This document shows, piece after piece, positions 1 to 9,504 of a stretch of 64,000 nucleotides of DNA (the first letter of the stretch is position 1; every line of letters starts with the position of its first letter). The stretch spans positions 806,001 to 870,000 of the forward strand of contig CAVYTO010000002.1 of NCBI GenBank assembly GCA_963771505.1, given 5' to 3'. Under the pieces are notes generated by a model that ran no database searches, was not told the DNA's origin, and saw only the letters and a list, made by a program, of their open reading frames with translations. A program made the translations under genes and the position numbers. This DNA comes from JAJPHW01 sp963771505. GTDB lineage: Bacteria; Acidobacteriota; Terriglobia; Terriglobales; Acidobacteriaceae.

Positions 1-424
1 ATTCGGTGCCGCCTTGAAGGTCAAGAAAGGTGAAGTCGACTTTCTTGCCGTCAGGCGACTCAGCCCCTACCATACGCGGCCGATTACCGGCATCACAATA
101 ATGGGTGAGCAACAGGCGGTCGCCGTCCAGGTAAAGCATGGTAATAGGGTCATCGGGCCGCCCTTCTCCGCGCATTTCGTGCACGATGGCGTTGCCCATC
201 GACGTGACGCGCAGAGAGGTTTTGGTCGCCTTGCCTTCGATTTGCGGATCCGGAGGAATCGTGGTGACGTGGCCTTCCCAGTTTCCGGCAAGGGCTTTCA
301 TGGTGTCGAACGACTTCTGCGCATCAGTCTTCGCCATTGTTCTGGCCTCGTTTTGGGCGAAAGATGTCAGCGATAAGGTTAGTGTTGCGGCGAACATCAA
401 GGTTGAAAACTTTGTGTGCTTCAT
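1..424 (-). CDS. secreted lipocalin-like (DUF1579-type) protein, C-terminus cut by window edge
   Basis: The reading frame is open from an ATG at 424 down to base 1, so 141 residues are visible and the C-terminus lies outside the window. The protein starts with a Lys-containing n-region and a hydrophobic stretch ending in SFAQ (about residues 1-24), a likely Sec signal peptide. The mature part carries FDTMKALAGNWEGHV followed by alternating beta-type segments. This resembles the small secreted DUF1579/lipocalin-like proteins common in Acidobacteria, whose ligand is usually unknown. A purine-rich GAAAGGA lies about 5 nt before the ATG on the minus strand and supports this start. No substrate can be assigned. 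Confidence 0.7.
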   Translation of the reverse strand, partial: MKHTKFSTLMFAATLTLSLTSFAQNEARTMAKTDAQKSFDTMKALAGNWEGHVTTIPPDPQIEGKATKTSLRVTSMGNAIVHEMRGEGRPDDPITMLYLDGDRLLLTHYCDAGNRPRMVGAESPDGKKVDFTFLDLQGGTE

Positions 425-701
425 GTGATCCTTTCTTTTTCTAGCGGCTCGGTGCCTGTCCTACTGATGTAGTTAACTATAACAGCATTGATTATGCAAG
501 AAGAAAGTTGGAGAACCTTGTTTCCTCAAGGACGGTTGGCGTATTCGACTTCGTGCTTTCGAATGCGGGTGTTAACCCGGTCCCTCCCTACAGCGAATAC
601 CGGATAGGTACGCGTGCCTGCTTTGTCTAAACTTAGCGCGCTGATACGAAAGCGCTTAAGTATTTCCGCTCGAAAAATGTGGAAGGGAAAACTCTCTCGG
701 A

Positions 702-3700
702 ATGGAATCCTCTCGGCCCAGAATTCTAATCGTTGACGACCACGAAGCGATCCGGCGAGGGCTGCGCTACCTGCTGTCCAGTCGCCCCAACTGGGAAATT
801 TGCGGCGAGGCAGTCGACGGAATCGAAGGGATTGAAAAAGCGAAATCCTTGCGACCAGACTTGATATTGATGGACGTCTCGATGCCGCGAATGGATGGCC
901 TGCAAGCTACTCGCGTGCTTCGCAAAGAGCTGCCCGGCGCGAAGGTCGTGATTGTCAGTCAGAATGAGGCGGGTATCACGCGGCCTCAAGCCGAGGCTGT
1001 GAATGCTTCTGCCTTTGTGGCGAAAAACGATCTGCAAAACTCCCTGCTCAGCACATTGGACGCGCTGCTTGGGTCCACCCCGCCAAAAAAACCTTCCCGT
1101 GAGAGAGCCAACGCCGATTCTGAACAGTGGCTGCTTGGCGGCGGCGAACTGGGAGAGTTGATTCGGCATTTCGACTGGTCGAAAACGGCGCTGGGTGAAA
1201 TTTCCGAGTGGCCTGACAGCTTGAAAACTACAGTCAACCTTATCTTGAATTCCACCCACCCCATGTGGGTCGGGTGGGGACCCGACGTCACATTCCTCTA
1301 TAACGATGCTTATGTTCGTGTTTTAGGCCCGTCCAAACATCCGTGTGCACTGGGTAAACCTGCCGCCGAGGTGTGGAGCGAGATTTGGGATGTCTGCGGG
1401 CCTTTGGTTGCCAAGGTCTTTCAAGCCGGCAAAGCGTCGTTCGTTGACGAAACTCGTCTTTTTATGAGCCGGGGTGAGTTCCTAGAGGAGACATTCTTCT
1501 CGTTTTCCTACAGCCCCATCCGAGATGAATCAGGAGCGGTCGCTGGATTGTTCTGCCCTTCGACCGAGGTCAGCGCAAAGGTAATCAGTACGCGCCGCTT
1601 GCGGACTTTGTCGGAACTGTCGGCCCACACCCTAGTGCAGAAAACGACCCAGGCGGCTTGCGAGTCTGTGGGTGCGGCGCTCTCGGCAAATTCCGACGAT
1701 ATTCCTTTCGCGTTGCTTTATCTAATTGATGAAGCCGGGAGACGGGCACATTTAGAACAGATTTGCGGACTGGACCGAAGTTCGGAACGCCTCGCACCCG
1801 CGTCAGTCGAACTATTCGAGGATGGAAAAAGTGATGACACCGAAGTGTGGAAGATCGCTGAGGTAGCGGCCACAGGCGAATCCCAAGTGATTTCAATCAA
1901 GGAAGACGAGCGCTTACCGCTGGGGCTCGCCCAGCAAAGAATCAAGCAGGCAGTCGTGATACCGATCACTTCGCGGGCCGAAGCGGGCGCGGTCGGAGTG
2001 CTGGTTGCTGCGGTCAGCCCGGTTCGCGATCTCGATGCGGAGTATCGAACATTCTATGAGCTTATTGCGGGGCAAATCGCGACGGCGATTCAAAATGTCC
2101 GAGCTGCGGAGGAAGAGCGGCAGCGGCTGGAAGCTCTGGCCGAACTTGATCGGGCGAAGACAACCTTCTTCAGCAATGTCAGCCATGAATTCCGCACGCC
2201 ATTGACGCTGATGTTGGGGCCGGTGGAAGAGCTCCTTTCGCGGAGCCACACCAACCTGACCCCAGCCGCCAAGAGTCAATTGGAGCTGGTAAATCGCAAC
2301 GGATCGCGGCTGCTGCGCCTGGTGAATACGTTGCTCGATTTTTCCCGCATTGAAGCCGGCAGAATGCAGGCGGTATACCAGGCCACTGACTTGGCAGGTT
2401 TTACGGCTGAACTTGCCAGCGCGTTCCGGTCGGCCACGGAGCGCGCCGGGCTGCAACTCGAGATCGACTGTCCCAAGCTGGAAGAGCCAGTGTATGTCGA
2501 CCGGAACATGTGGGAAAAGATTGTTCTCAATCTTCTTTCCAACGCATTTAAGTTCACCTTTGACGGGAAAATAGCGGTTAATGTCCAGCAAGTTCAGGAT
2601 GGCGTTGAAGTCAGGGTGCAAGACACGGGTGTCGGCATTCCTGCGCAGGAAATTCCGCGACTGTTTGACCGGTTTCACCGAATCGAGAATACGCGGAGCC
2701 GAACCCATGAAGGCAGTGGGATCGGATTGGCACTGGTTCAAGAATTGATCAAGCTTCACGGCGGGAGCGTCCGGGCTGAAAGCGTGCTGGGAGAAGGCAG
2801 CACGTTTGTCGTGAAATTGCCGCTGGGCATTTCGCATTTGCCAGCCGACCGCATCGGAGGGACCCGAAGCCTAGTATCGACTGCGATGGGTGCCGCGCCT
2901 TTCTTAGAAGAAGCTCTGCGGTGGCTTCCAGAAGAAGAACTGGGGCAGGAGATTGAACTTCTTCCCAGCGATGAACTGCTCCCGGTTCCAAGTCCTGCCC
3001 TACCGAGCGAGAATGAGAAACGTCCTTTAATTCTCGTCGCCGACGATAACGCGGACATGCGCCAATATCTGGTGCGATTGCTTAGCGAGCGCTATGAGGT
3101 CAAGGCGGTTGCAGACGGAGAGCGTGCTCTTGATGCGGTGGAAAGACGTGCGCCCGATCTCGTGCTGACAGACGTGATGATGCCGAATCTTGACGGGTTC
3201 GGATTGTTGCGTAAGCTGCGCAGCCAACCCGAGACCCAAACGATCCCAATCATCCTGCTCTCCGCCCGCGCCGGTGAAGAGTCTCGCGTGGAAGGTATGG
3301 AGCAGGGCGCTGACGACTACTTGATCAAGCCATTCAGCGCGCGTGAACTTTTGGCGCGTGTCCAAACCCATCTTGAGATGGCCCGCGTCCGCAAACAGGC
3401 GCAAGAAGCTCTGCGACGCCGGACCGAGCAGTTTGAAACCTTATTGAACGAAGCTCCTTTGGGCGTTTACCTGACCGATTCACAGTTTCGCATTCGTGCG
3501 GTGAACCCGCTGGCGGAAAGGGTGTTTGGCGATCTGCACAATTTGGTTGGCCGGGATTTCGAAGAGGTCATTCACATCTTGTGGCCGCATACGTATGCGG
3601 ACGAGATCACGGCGCGGTTCCGGCACACTCTGGAAACGGGGATCCCCTACGTCGTCCCCGAAGCGATGGAGGAGTGCCGCGACCGTGGAGTGCGTGAAAT

Positions 3701-5399
3701 TTACGAGTGGCAAATCAACCGCATCGCGCTGCCAGAGGGTGGCTACGGGGTGGTTTGCTACTTTCGAGACATATCCCGCCAGGTTCTGGCTCGCGAAGTT
3801 ATCTCCGAGTCGGAGAAGCAACTGCGGCTGGCGACGGAAGCCGCCGAGATCGGCATCTGGCACTATTACCCAACTGAGGACTACTTTACCTGGGAAAACG
3901 ATCGCTGCTATGAAGTGTTTGGCCGAAAGCGCGAAGATGGCCCCTTCACCCACGCAGAGTTTGTTGCCGACATAATCCACGAGGAAGATCGCGCGAAATT
4001 CGAAAACGCGATGAAAGCAACGGTGCAAGACGGCGCGCGCCACACCTTTCAGGGACGAATTAATCGCGATTGCAGGTACAGCTGGATAGAGTTTACCGGC
4101 CACCTCGAGCGCAATCAGGACGGTACCCCGTGGCGTGTACTGGGCGCGGTGCTCGACATCACGTCGCGCAAGCTAGCCGAGCAACGCGAGCGTGAAGTTG
4201 CCGCTGAAGCGGTGGCTGCCAACGCCAAGTTTCGCGCGGTGTTTGAACAGACTCCGTCTTTCTCGGGCATCCTGGCCCTCGATGGGACCGTTCTCGACGT
4301 GAATAAATTGGTGCTGACCGCCAGCGGGTATCGGGCGGAAGATATTCTCGGCCGCCCCTTCCACGAGACCCTCTACTGGCGTGGCTCGGAGACGGTTCGT
4401 GCCAAGATCAAGCTGGCCACGGCAGAAGCCGCGAAGGGCATTCCTTTCCGCGAAGTGCTTACCTATTATTGGGCCGGTGGGGCAGAGAGATCGGTCGATT
4501 TTGGGCTGCATCCGATTCGCGATGACAACGGTAAGGTAATTTTTCTTCATCCCACCGGCGTCGATATTACAGAGCTGAAGAAAATCGAGGAGAATTATCG
4601 CGATTTGGCGGAATCGCTCGAAGGAGAGGTTCGCGCACGTACCCGCGAATTGGAGGATCGCAACAACGAAATATTTCAGCAGGCCGAGCAGCTACGCGAT
4701 CTTTCCAGCCGCCTTCTTCAGGCGCAAGATGCCGAGCGGCGCCACATCGCCCGGGAATTGCACGACAGCGCAGGCCAGATCTTAGCCGCCCTCGGCATGA
4801 GCCTCTCCCAGCTGAGTGAGCAGGCAGCGGCAGATTCTCCAAAAATGAAAGCGTCCGTGGAAGACAGCCGAAATCTGGTTCAGCAGTTGAGCCAGGAAAT
4901 TCGAACGATGTCTTATTTGCTGCATCCGCCGTTGCTCGATGAAGTTGGGTTATCGGAAGCTCTCCGCTGGTACATTTCCGGGCTCACGCAGCGTAATGGA
5001 TTGCAAGTTTCGTTTGACGTCTCGCCGGGGTTCGAGCGCCTGGAGTCAAATATGGAATTGGTCATCTTCCGGCTGGTGCAAGAGAGTCTTACAAATATCC
5101 ATCGCCATAGCGGCAGCAAGAAGGCTGCGATCGCGCTGACTCGAGACGATCAAGGCATTGCGCTACAGATACGGGACCAGGGCAAGGGCATTTCAGATGA
5201 AGATCTCGCGCGGATTCACTCGCAGGGATCGGGAGTTGGGATCAGGGGAATGCGTGAGCGCGCTCGCCAATTTGGCGGCCAGATGGAGATTGACTCCAGT
5301 TCAGGCGGGACAAACATCACTTTCCAGTTTCCACTTCCCGCAGGAAACGGCAAGACCCCATCCACCGCAGAATCCATGTTGGAACAGGTCGGAGATTAG
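702..5399 (+). CDS. giant hybrid sensor histidine kinase/response regulator with two kinase cores
   Basis: 1565 residues, apparently cytoplasmic because no membrane segment is visible. Order of domains: receiver (about 8-125, acceptor D58 in LILMDVSMP); PAS (about 145-290); GAF (about 300-460); HisKA with phospho-His H495 in SNVSHEFRTPL; HATPase (about 600-720, DTGVGIP and GSGIGLAL boxes); second receiver (about 775-895, D824 in LTDVMMP); three PAS/PAC repeats (about 910-1290); and a NarL/DegS-type HisKA_3 with H1354 in RHIARELHDSAGQ, then a second HATPase ending near 1550. The family phosphorylates itself and relays phosphate to receivers. Having both an HPK1-type and an HPK7-type core in one chain is unusual. 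Input signals cannot be read from the sequence. It has no partner regulator gene next to it, so the internal receivers or a distant LuxR-type regulator may be the targets. Confidence 0.93.
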   Translation: MESSRPRILIVDDHEAIRRGLRYLLSSRPNWEICGEAVDGIEGIEKAKSLRPDLILMDVSMPRMDGLQATRVLRKELPGAKVVIVSQNEAGITRPQAEAVNASAFVAKNDLQNSLLSTLDALLGSTPPKKPSRERANADSEQWLLGGGELGELIRHFDWSKTALGEISEWPDSLKTTVNLILNSTHPMWVGWGPDVTFLYNDAYVRVLGPSKHPCALGKPAAEVWSEIWDVCGPLVAKVFQAGKASFVDETRLFMSRGEFLEETFFSFSYSPIRDESGAVAGLFCPSTEVSAKVISTRRLRTLSELSAHTLVQKTTQAACESVGAALSANSDDIPFALLYLIDEAGRRAHLEQICGLDRSSERLAPASVELFEDGKSDDTEVWKIAEVAATGESQVISIKEDERLPLGLAQQRIKQAVVIPITSRAEAGAVGVLVAAVSPVRDLDAEYRTFYELIAGQIATAIQNVRAAEEERQRLEALAELDRAKTTFFSNVSHEFRTPLTLMLGPVEELLSRSHTNLTPAAKSQLELVNRNGSRLLRLVNTLLDFSRIEAGRMQAVYQATDLAGFTAELASAFRSATERAGLQLEIDCPKLEEPVYVDRNMWEKIVLNLLSNAFKFTFDGKIAVNVQQVQDGVEVRVQDTGVGIPAQEIPRLFDRFHRIENTRSRTHEGSGIGLALVQELIKLHGGSVRAESVLGEGSTFVVKLPLGISHLPADRIGGTRSLVSTAMGAAPFLEEALRWLPEEELGQEIELLPSDELLPVPSPALPSENEKRPLILVADDNADMRQYLVRLLSERYEVKAVADGERALDAVERRAPDLVLTDVMMPNLDGFGLLRKLRSQPETQTIPIILLSARAGEESRVEGMEQGADDYLIKPFSARELLARVQTHLEMARVRKQAQEALRRRTEQFETLLNEAPLGVYLTDSQFRIRAVNPLAERVFGDLHNLVGRDFEEVIHILWPHTYADEITARFRHTLETGIPYVVPEAMEECRDRGVREIYEWQINRIALPEGGYGVVCYFRDISRQVLAREVISESEKQLRLATEAAEIGIWHYYPTEDYFTWENDRCYEVFGRKREDGPFTHAEFVADIIHEEDRAKFENAMKATVQDGARHTFQGRINRDCRYSWIEFTGHLERNQDGTPWRVLGAVLDITSRKLAEQREREVAAEAVAANAKFRAVFEQTPSFSGILALDGTVLDVNKLVLTASGYRAEDILGRPFHETLYWRGSETVRAKIKLATAEAAKGIPFREVLTYYWAGGAERSVDFGLHPIRDDNGKVIFLHPTGVDITELKKIEENYRDLAESLEGEVRARTRELEDRNNEIFQQAEQLRDLSSRLLQAQDAERRHIARELHDSAGQILAALGMSLSQLSEQAAADSPKMKASVEDSRNLVQQLSQEIRTMSYLLHPPLLDEVGLSEALRWYISGLTQRNGLQVSFDVSPGFERLESNMELVIFRLVQESLTNIHRHSGSKKAAIALTRDDQGIALQIRDQGKGISDEDLARIHSQGSGVGIRGMRERARQFGGQMEIDSSSGGTNITFQFPLPAGNGKTPSTAESMLEQVGD

Positions 5400-5475
5400 C
5401 TTTATGCGCTAACGACCACGCAACCGTCGATCACCTTTTCGCGGTTACAATAAATCGAGCGTAAATCAAGCATCC

Positions 5476-6333
5476 ATGTCCAACGGCCCTTCGCGACCTG
5501 ACTCAAAGACCTCAGAGATTCCTGCCGTCCCTCTCACCATCGAGGGGCATTGCGTACTCCATCAAATGATGAAGATTCGCTGGTCCGCATGGCGGAGCTT
5601 GCGCTCGGGGCAAAAGACCGACATCATCCACGAAGCGGTTGCGTGCCTGGGCAAGATGGAAAAGGGCGATGCCCTGCAAACTGCGATCTATTCGCTGCTC
5701 GGGCACAAAGGCGATTTGATGTTCATTCACTTCCGCGAGTCTTTTGATGATCTGAATCGCGCGGAATTGCAACTGGCCCAACTTAAACTGCACGATTACA
5801 TCGACCAAACGACTTCTTATCTATCCGTAATCGAACTGGGACTGTACGAATCTTCCACGAAGACTTACAGCGAACTCGTCGAGAAGGGATTGAAGCCACA
5901 TAGCGAAGAGTGGAACAAAGCGGTTCGCGAGACGCTTGACCGGCAGCGGGAAGCAATGCGTCCGCGGCTTCTGCCGTCGATCCCGCCTAATCGGTACGCG
6001 TGTTTCTATCCAATGAACCGGCTCCGTGGAGAAGACAAGAACTGGTATTCACTCCCCATCGAAGAGCGCGCCCGCCAGATGAGCGAACATGGCCTCGTGG
6101 GGCGGCGGTACGCGGGCGAAGTGAAACAGATCATTACGGGATCGATTGGATTCGACGATTGGGAGTGGGGAGTGGACTTGTTTGCCGACGATCCACTGGT
6201 CTTCAAGAAATTGATTTATGAAATGCGCTTTGATCACGTGAGCGCAGTCTACGCGCTGTTCGGACAATTCTTCGTCGGCTTGCGAGTCCCGGTGGCGAGC
6301 CTGGGTGAGTTGATGAACGGTAAACTAGCGTGA
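5476..6333 (+). CDS. hemQ: coproheme decarboxylase HemQ (chlorite dismutase family)
   Basis: 285 residues. The C-terminal half matches HemQ closely: a YPMNRLRG segment with Y178, SEHGLVGRRYAGEV with H205, and GSIGFDDWEWGVDLF. In characterised HemQ proteins the reactive Tyr and the proximal haem His are 27 residues apart, and the same spacing is found here. HemQ carries out the last step of coproporphyrin-dependent haem synthesis, decarboxylating two propionates of coproheme with peroxide. No distal Arg of the chlorite-dismutase type was identified, which favours HemQ over chlorite detoxification. No clear Shine-Dalgarno precedes the ATG. The gene lies 52 bases upstream of an AhpD-like gene on the same strand. 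Confidence 0.9.
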   Translation: MSNGPSRPDSKTSEIPAVPLTIEGHCVLHQMMKIRWSAWRSLRSGQKTDIIHEAVACLGKMEKGDALQTAIYSLLGHKGDLMFIHFRESFDDLNRAELQLAQLKLHDYIDQTTSYLSVIELGLYESSTKTYSELVEKGLKPHSEEWNKAVRETLDRQREAMRPRLLPSIPPNRYACFYPMNRLRGEDKNWYSLPIEERARQMSEHGLVGRRYAGEVKQIITGSIGFDDWEWGVDLFADDPLVFKKLIYEMRFDHVSAVYALFGQFFVGLRVPVASLGELMNGKLA

Positions 6334-6385
6334 GACTTGATTTCGCACGTTCAATTTATTCTGCAATCAACATGGAGCAGCACTG

Positions 6386-6778
6386 ATGGCAATCTTTGGA
6401 TTGATCGAGTATAGCGACGCCAGCCCGGAAGTTCGGGCTGTTTACGACGACATCATGGCGACGCGGAAAGCCGATTGGGTGAGCAATTTCTGGAAAGCAT
6501 TAGCGCACGACCCAGTGGCGCTGAAGCGCACATGGGAAGCTGCGAAGCAGGTTATGGCTCCGGGAACGCTGGATCCGCTAACAAAGGAGTTGCTGTACGT
6601 GGCGGTCAGCGTCAGCAATCAGTGCGAATACTGCATTGCGTCGCACACCGCTGCCGCCAAGACCAAAGGGATGAGCGACGCGATGTTCAAAGAACTCATG
6701 TCGGTGGTGGGTCTGGCAAATGAGACCAATCGACTGGCCGCCGGATATCGAGTTGAAGTGGACGAACGGTTTCGGTGA
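6386..6778 (+). CDS. AhpD-like alkylhydroperoxidase / carboxymuconolactone decarboxylase family protein
   Basis: 130 residues of the all-helical CMD/AhpD fold. The redox motif C80-E-Y-C83-x3-H87 is present in NQCEYCIASHTAAAKTKG and matches the CxxC-x3-H signature of AhpD-type peroxidases. True gamma-carboxymuconolactone decarboxylases lack this Cys pair. The expected role is thiol-dependent reduction of hydroperoxides. It follows hemQ by about 50 nt on the same strand, which may reflect co-expression because HemQ consumes peroxide; that link is inference. A GGAGCAG run 6-10 nt before the ATG supports the start. Confidence 0.85.
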   Translation: MAIFGLIEYSDASPEVRAVYDDIMATRKADWVSNFWKALAHDPVALKRTWEAAKQVMAPGTLDPLTKELLYVAVSVSNQCEYCIASHTAAAKTKGMSDAMFKELMSVVGLANETNRLAAGYRVEVDERFR

Positions 6779-7016
6779 CGAAAGCCGAGGGAATGACGAA
6801 CTTCACCTCTACATTGTGTGCAGTCATCCTAACTTGGCGCTGCCGAACTTTTTCATTTCGCCGGTGTGCAACTCGGACGGATCGATCAATTCTGGAACGC
6901 CCGCTAGTCAAGGGTTGATCACGCAAACCCCCATCAGGCCCAGACGAATCCTGGCTTGGGGGCCGATGCCTGCGCGTGGTGGAAGTCGCGGCCAAGTTTA
7001 TCTTCTAGACGGCCAA

Positions 7017-7043
7017 TAAAAAAGCGGCCCACGAAGGGCCGCC
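7017..7043 (-). terminator. rho-independent terminator of the exported TPR gene
   Basis: GCGGCCC-acgaa-GGGCCGC forms a 7-bp perfect stem. Read on the minus strand it is followed by six T residues. It lies about 20 nt after the stop of the gene ending at 7064. Confidence 0.85.
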
Positions 7044-7063
7044 GTTTGGATAACTAATCCGAT

Positions 7064-8434
7064 CTATCGAGCCGCGGGCTTTTTGTGTAGCGGGGCCTTG
7101 TGTGCCGGGCCCGCCTTGGTTAGCAACGCGCCCTTTTCCATGACCATGACAAATGGATCCGGAGTGAAAGAAGTCGGCGTGCCTTGAAAATCCAATGGCG
7201 CCCCTTCTTTCGGCATTAACCGGGCCGGAATCGGGCCATCCATCGTAAGCATAATGTCTGCCCGTTTGGCATCGATGTCGTCCGAGCTGCCAGCAAGCTG
7301 CACTTTGTCGCTCTCGGCGCTGATGACCTGGGCTTCCATCTGAAGCGGCACACCTTTGATGGCCGTCCACACTTTGTCGGCATCTTCAGGCTTGCCTTTG
7401 GAAAGGATCAGCTCCCACTCTGCGAAGCTCATGTCTTTAGGAGTTTTTGTCTTCACTAAGTCGGCAGCCTGATCGGCCGGAGTCGGGGGCACGTAGGCTT
7501 GCACCGTGAAGTCTGCCGGGGGCAGCGGATTGGCCTTGGCGGTGGCCAAGACCGTGTCCCATCCCTGATCAGACCCGTGATACTTGGTGTACACGCTCTT
7601 TCCATAGTTCGTAATCTGGGTCTGCCCTGCGCCCTGGGCCAGGTTCGCCGCGCGAGCGATGAAGAAGATTCCGTTCACGGAATCCGGAGGCGTCGCGGTC
7701 AGGTAAGCAAGCGCCAGGGGATAAACATCTTCGAGGTTCGTAGGATTAGCTTCGACCGAAGCTCTCAGGCCTTTTTGCGCGCCCGCATAATCTTTCAACT
7801 GGAGAGCTGCGAAACCGTCCACGCTGTTGAGCAACTGCCCCAATTGCGCCTTCTGCTTGGCGAAATCTGCATCGGAAACACCGTCCGGTTTCACCATGTT
7901 CGGCAACGCAGCCAGTCCACGCCCGGCATTGTCCCGCGCGCTAGGCCAATTCTGCGCCGTCTTGGCGGTGTACGCCAGCAACGCCATGGCACGAACGTTG
8001 GTGGGGTCGGCTTGGAGCAGGCGGTTGGCTGCATCCGTCATTTTGTCGGCTTTGCCGGTCTGCTGGTATGAACTCATGAGCAGTTCGAGTGCGTCGGTCT
8101 TCATGACGCTGTTCGGATATTGGACCAGGAAGGCTTCGAGCCCGCTGATCTTCGCCGACGGATCGGATTGTTGCACCGCGTTGACGTATGCGTTGTATTC
8201 CGCCGGATCCTTGATTTCTTTCTTTTGGGGAGCGGCGGCAGGAGCAGCTGCGCGCGCGGCTGCTGTGGACGGCGTTGGCGTTGCCGCGGGCGTGCCGGGT
8301 TTAACTTGCGGCGCCGCAGCTGGCATGCCGGGTTGGGTTTGCGGTGCGGGCTGCGCCGGCGTCGGCGAGGCGGTGGTCTGACTCAAAGCGGTTCCGGCAA
8401 CTGCGAGTACGACCGCCACTAGCTTCATCTTCAT
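7064..8434 (-). CDS. exported TPR-repeat protein with Ala/Pro-rich linker
   Basis: 456 residues from the ATG at 8434, chosen because AAGGAG sits 9 nt upstream and a signal peptide follows at once (MKMKLVAVVLAVAGTALSQ). Residues about 20-75 are a low-complexity Pro/Ala/Thr/Gln linker. Residues about 80-290 hold several TPR-like helical pairs (ALELLMSSYQQTGKADKMTD, AMALLAYTAKTAQNWPSARD, ALQLKDYAGAQKGLRASVEA). The C-terminal part is not recognised. It is probably a periplasmic scaffold protein. The opposite-strand neighbour at 8771 is separate. Longer forms starting at 8485 would lack a ribosome-binding site. Confidence 0.82.
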   Translation of the reverse strand: MKMKLVAVVLAVAGTALSQTTASPTPAQPAPQTQPGMPAAAPQVKPGTPAATPTPSTAAARAAAPAAAPQKKEIKDPAEYNAYVNAVQQSDPSAKISGLEAFLVQYPNSVMKTDALELLMSSYQQTGKADKMTDAANRLLQADPTNVRAMALLAYTAKTAQNWPSARDNAGRGLAALPNMVKPDGVSDADFAKQKAQLGQLLNSVDGFAALQLKDYAGAQKGLRASVEANPTNLEDVYPLALAYLTATPPDSVNGIFFIARAANLAQGAGQTQITNYGKSVYTKYHGSDQGWDTVLATAKANPLPPADFTVQAYVPPTPADQAADLVKTKTPKDMSFAEWELILSKGKPEDADKVWTAIKGVPLQMEAQVISAESDKVQLAGSSDDIDAKRADIMLTMDGPIPARLMPKEGAPLDFQGTPTSFTPDPFVMVMEKGALLTKAGPAHKAPLHKKPAAR

Positions 8435-8770
8435 CTCAAAAGGCTCCTTGGAGAATGGGTAAACAGAAGATCGTTCTTGAACCAAAACGCAAGTCTTGCA
8501 ATCGAAACTGGTCTGAGACTTTTCCGCGCCTGCTTAAATTGTGCAAGGAACCGAACCGGCTGCTCGCCTTCTGAATCGGCGGCACACCATCCGCGCGTCC
8601 GGTGACCGAATTATAGGGTCGTATTCCGGTCGTGGCAAGTTTCTCGCGTCGTTGCTCGCCCGTCGGCATCGTAACATTTGGATGCACAACTCAGTAATAA
8701 GGTGACTTTGCCGTACCGGGAATCCTGTAACGCGCATCCTCATGGCGCAAAATCTTAAGGAAATTTAATC
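8435..8770. other. 336-bp divergent intergenic region
   Basis: Lies between the minus-strand TPR gene and the plus-strand SDR gene, so it must hold both promoters. AAGGAA about 7 nt before 8771 is the SDR ribosome-binding site. I see no repeat, RNA or convincing small gene. Confidence 0.5.
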
Positions 8771-9496
8771 ATGACTTCGTTAAGCCCACAGCCGTTGCAG
8801 GGCAAAATTGCAGTCGTCACAGGCGCTGGAAGGGGTATCGGCGCGGCCATCAGCCATAAGCTCGCCAGTCTCGGCGCCTTGATCGTTGTCTGCGGGCGCA
8901 CTCGAGAAAAATTAGATCAAGTTGTCGCCGAGATCGCCAACAACGGAGGCAAAGCTGAACCAATCGTCTGTGATCTCAAACAATTAACTTCGGTGGAAGC
9001 AGCCGCTTCCTTGGTCTACGCCAAGCACGGACGCTTAGACATTTTGGTGAATAATGCCGGAGTTCGCGGTGTTCAAGGGCCGCTTTATCAGATGCCGCCC
9101 GATTCGTGGGATGACGTGATGGAAACGAACCTACGCGGCGTGTTTTATTGCGTGCGAGCTTTCGTACCCTGCATGTTGCCGACCGGCGGACACATTATTA
9201 ATATCTCCTCCCTTGCGGGACGAAATGCGCTGCCGAATGGGGCCGCATATTCCGCATCGAAGTGGGGATTGAACGGACTTACGAATACTCTCGCCGAAGA
9301 GTTGCGCGGGCACAATATCCGCGTGTCCGCCATTTTGCCGGGGTCGGTATACACCGAATTCAGCCCGCAGACCGGCAAAGACCGCGACAAAATGCTTCAA
9401 CCGGAAGACATAGCCCATGCCGTGGGAATGTTGGTAACTCAGGCAGAGCAATCTTTTGTAAGCGAAATACTGATCCGGCCGAAGCTGAAACCTTAA
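8771..9496 (+). CDS. short-chain dehydrogenase/reductase, FabG-like
   Basis: 241 residues, a normal length for classical SDRs. The cofactor motif TGAGRGIG is at 17-24, NNAG follows beta-4 (ILVNNAGVRG), and the catalytic triad S147-Y160-K164 is in SSLAGRNALPNGAAYSASK. A downstream PG motif (ILPGSVYTEF) is also present. The basic residues in and after the glycine motif suggest NADP(H). The protein resembles 3-oxoacyl-ACP reductases, but there are no fatty-acid genes nearby, so the substrate is unknown. It has a good ribosome-binding site. It runs convergently towards the RNase T2 gene with an 8-bp gap. Confidence 0.88.
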   Translation: MTSLSPQPLQGKIAVVTGAGRGIGAAISHKLASLGALIVVCGRTREKLDQVVAEIANNGGKAEPIVCDLKQLTSVEAAASLVYAKHGRLDILVNNAGVRGVQGPLYQMPPDSWDDVMETNLRGVFYCVRAFVPCMLPTGGHIINISSLAGRNALPNGAAYSASKWGLNGLTNTLAEELRGHNIRVSAILPGSVYTEFSPQTGKDRDKMLQPEDIAHAVGMLVTQAEQSFVSEILIRPKLKP

Positions 9497-9504
9497 TTTG
9501 CGAC

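Noticed and set aside
1914..2837. 307-codon open frame antisense to the hybrid kinase gene
   Set aside because: It mirrors a strongly coding region with clear domains on the plus strand, and its translation is rich in R, Q and P without a known fold.
6386..6778. gamma-carboxymuconolactone decarboxylase of aromatic degradation
   Set aside because: The CxxC-x3-H redox motif marks the AhpD-type branch, and no aromatic pathway genes are near.
6720..7019. two opposing roughly 100-codon frames after the AhpD-like gene
   Set aside because: Both overlap the AhpD 3' end, lack ribosome-binding sites and show no recognisable sequence.
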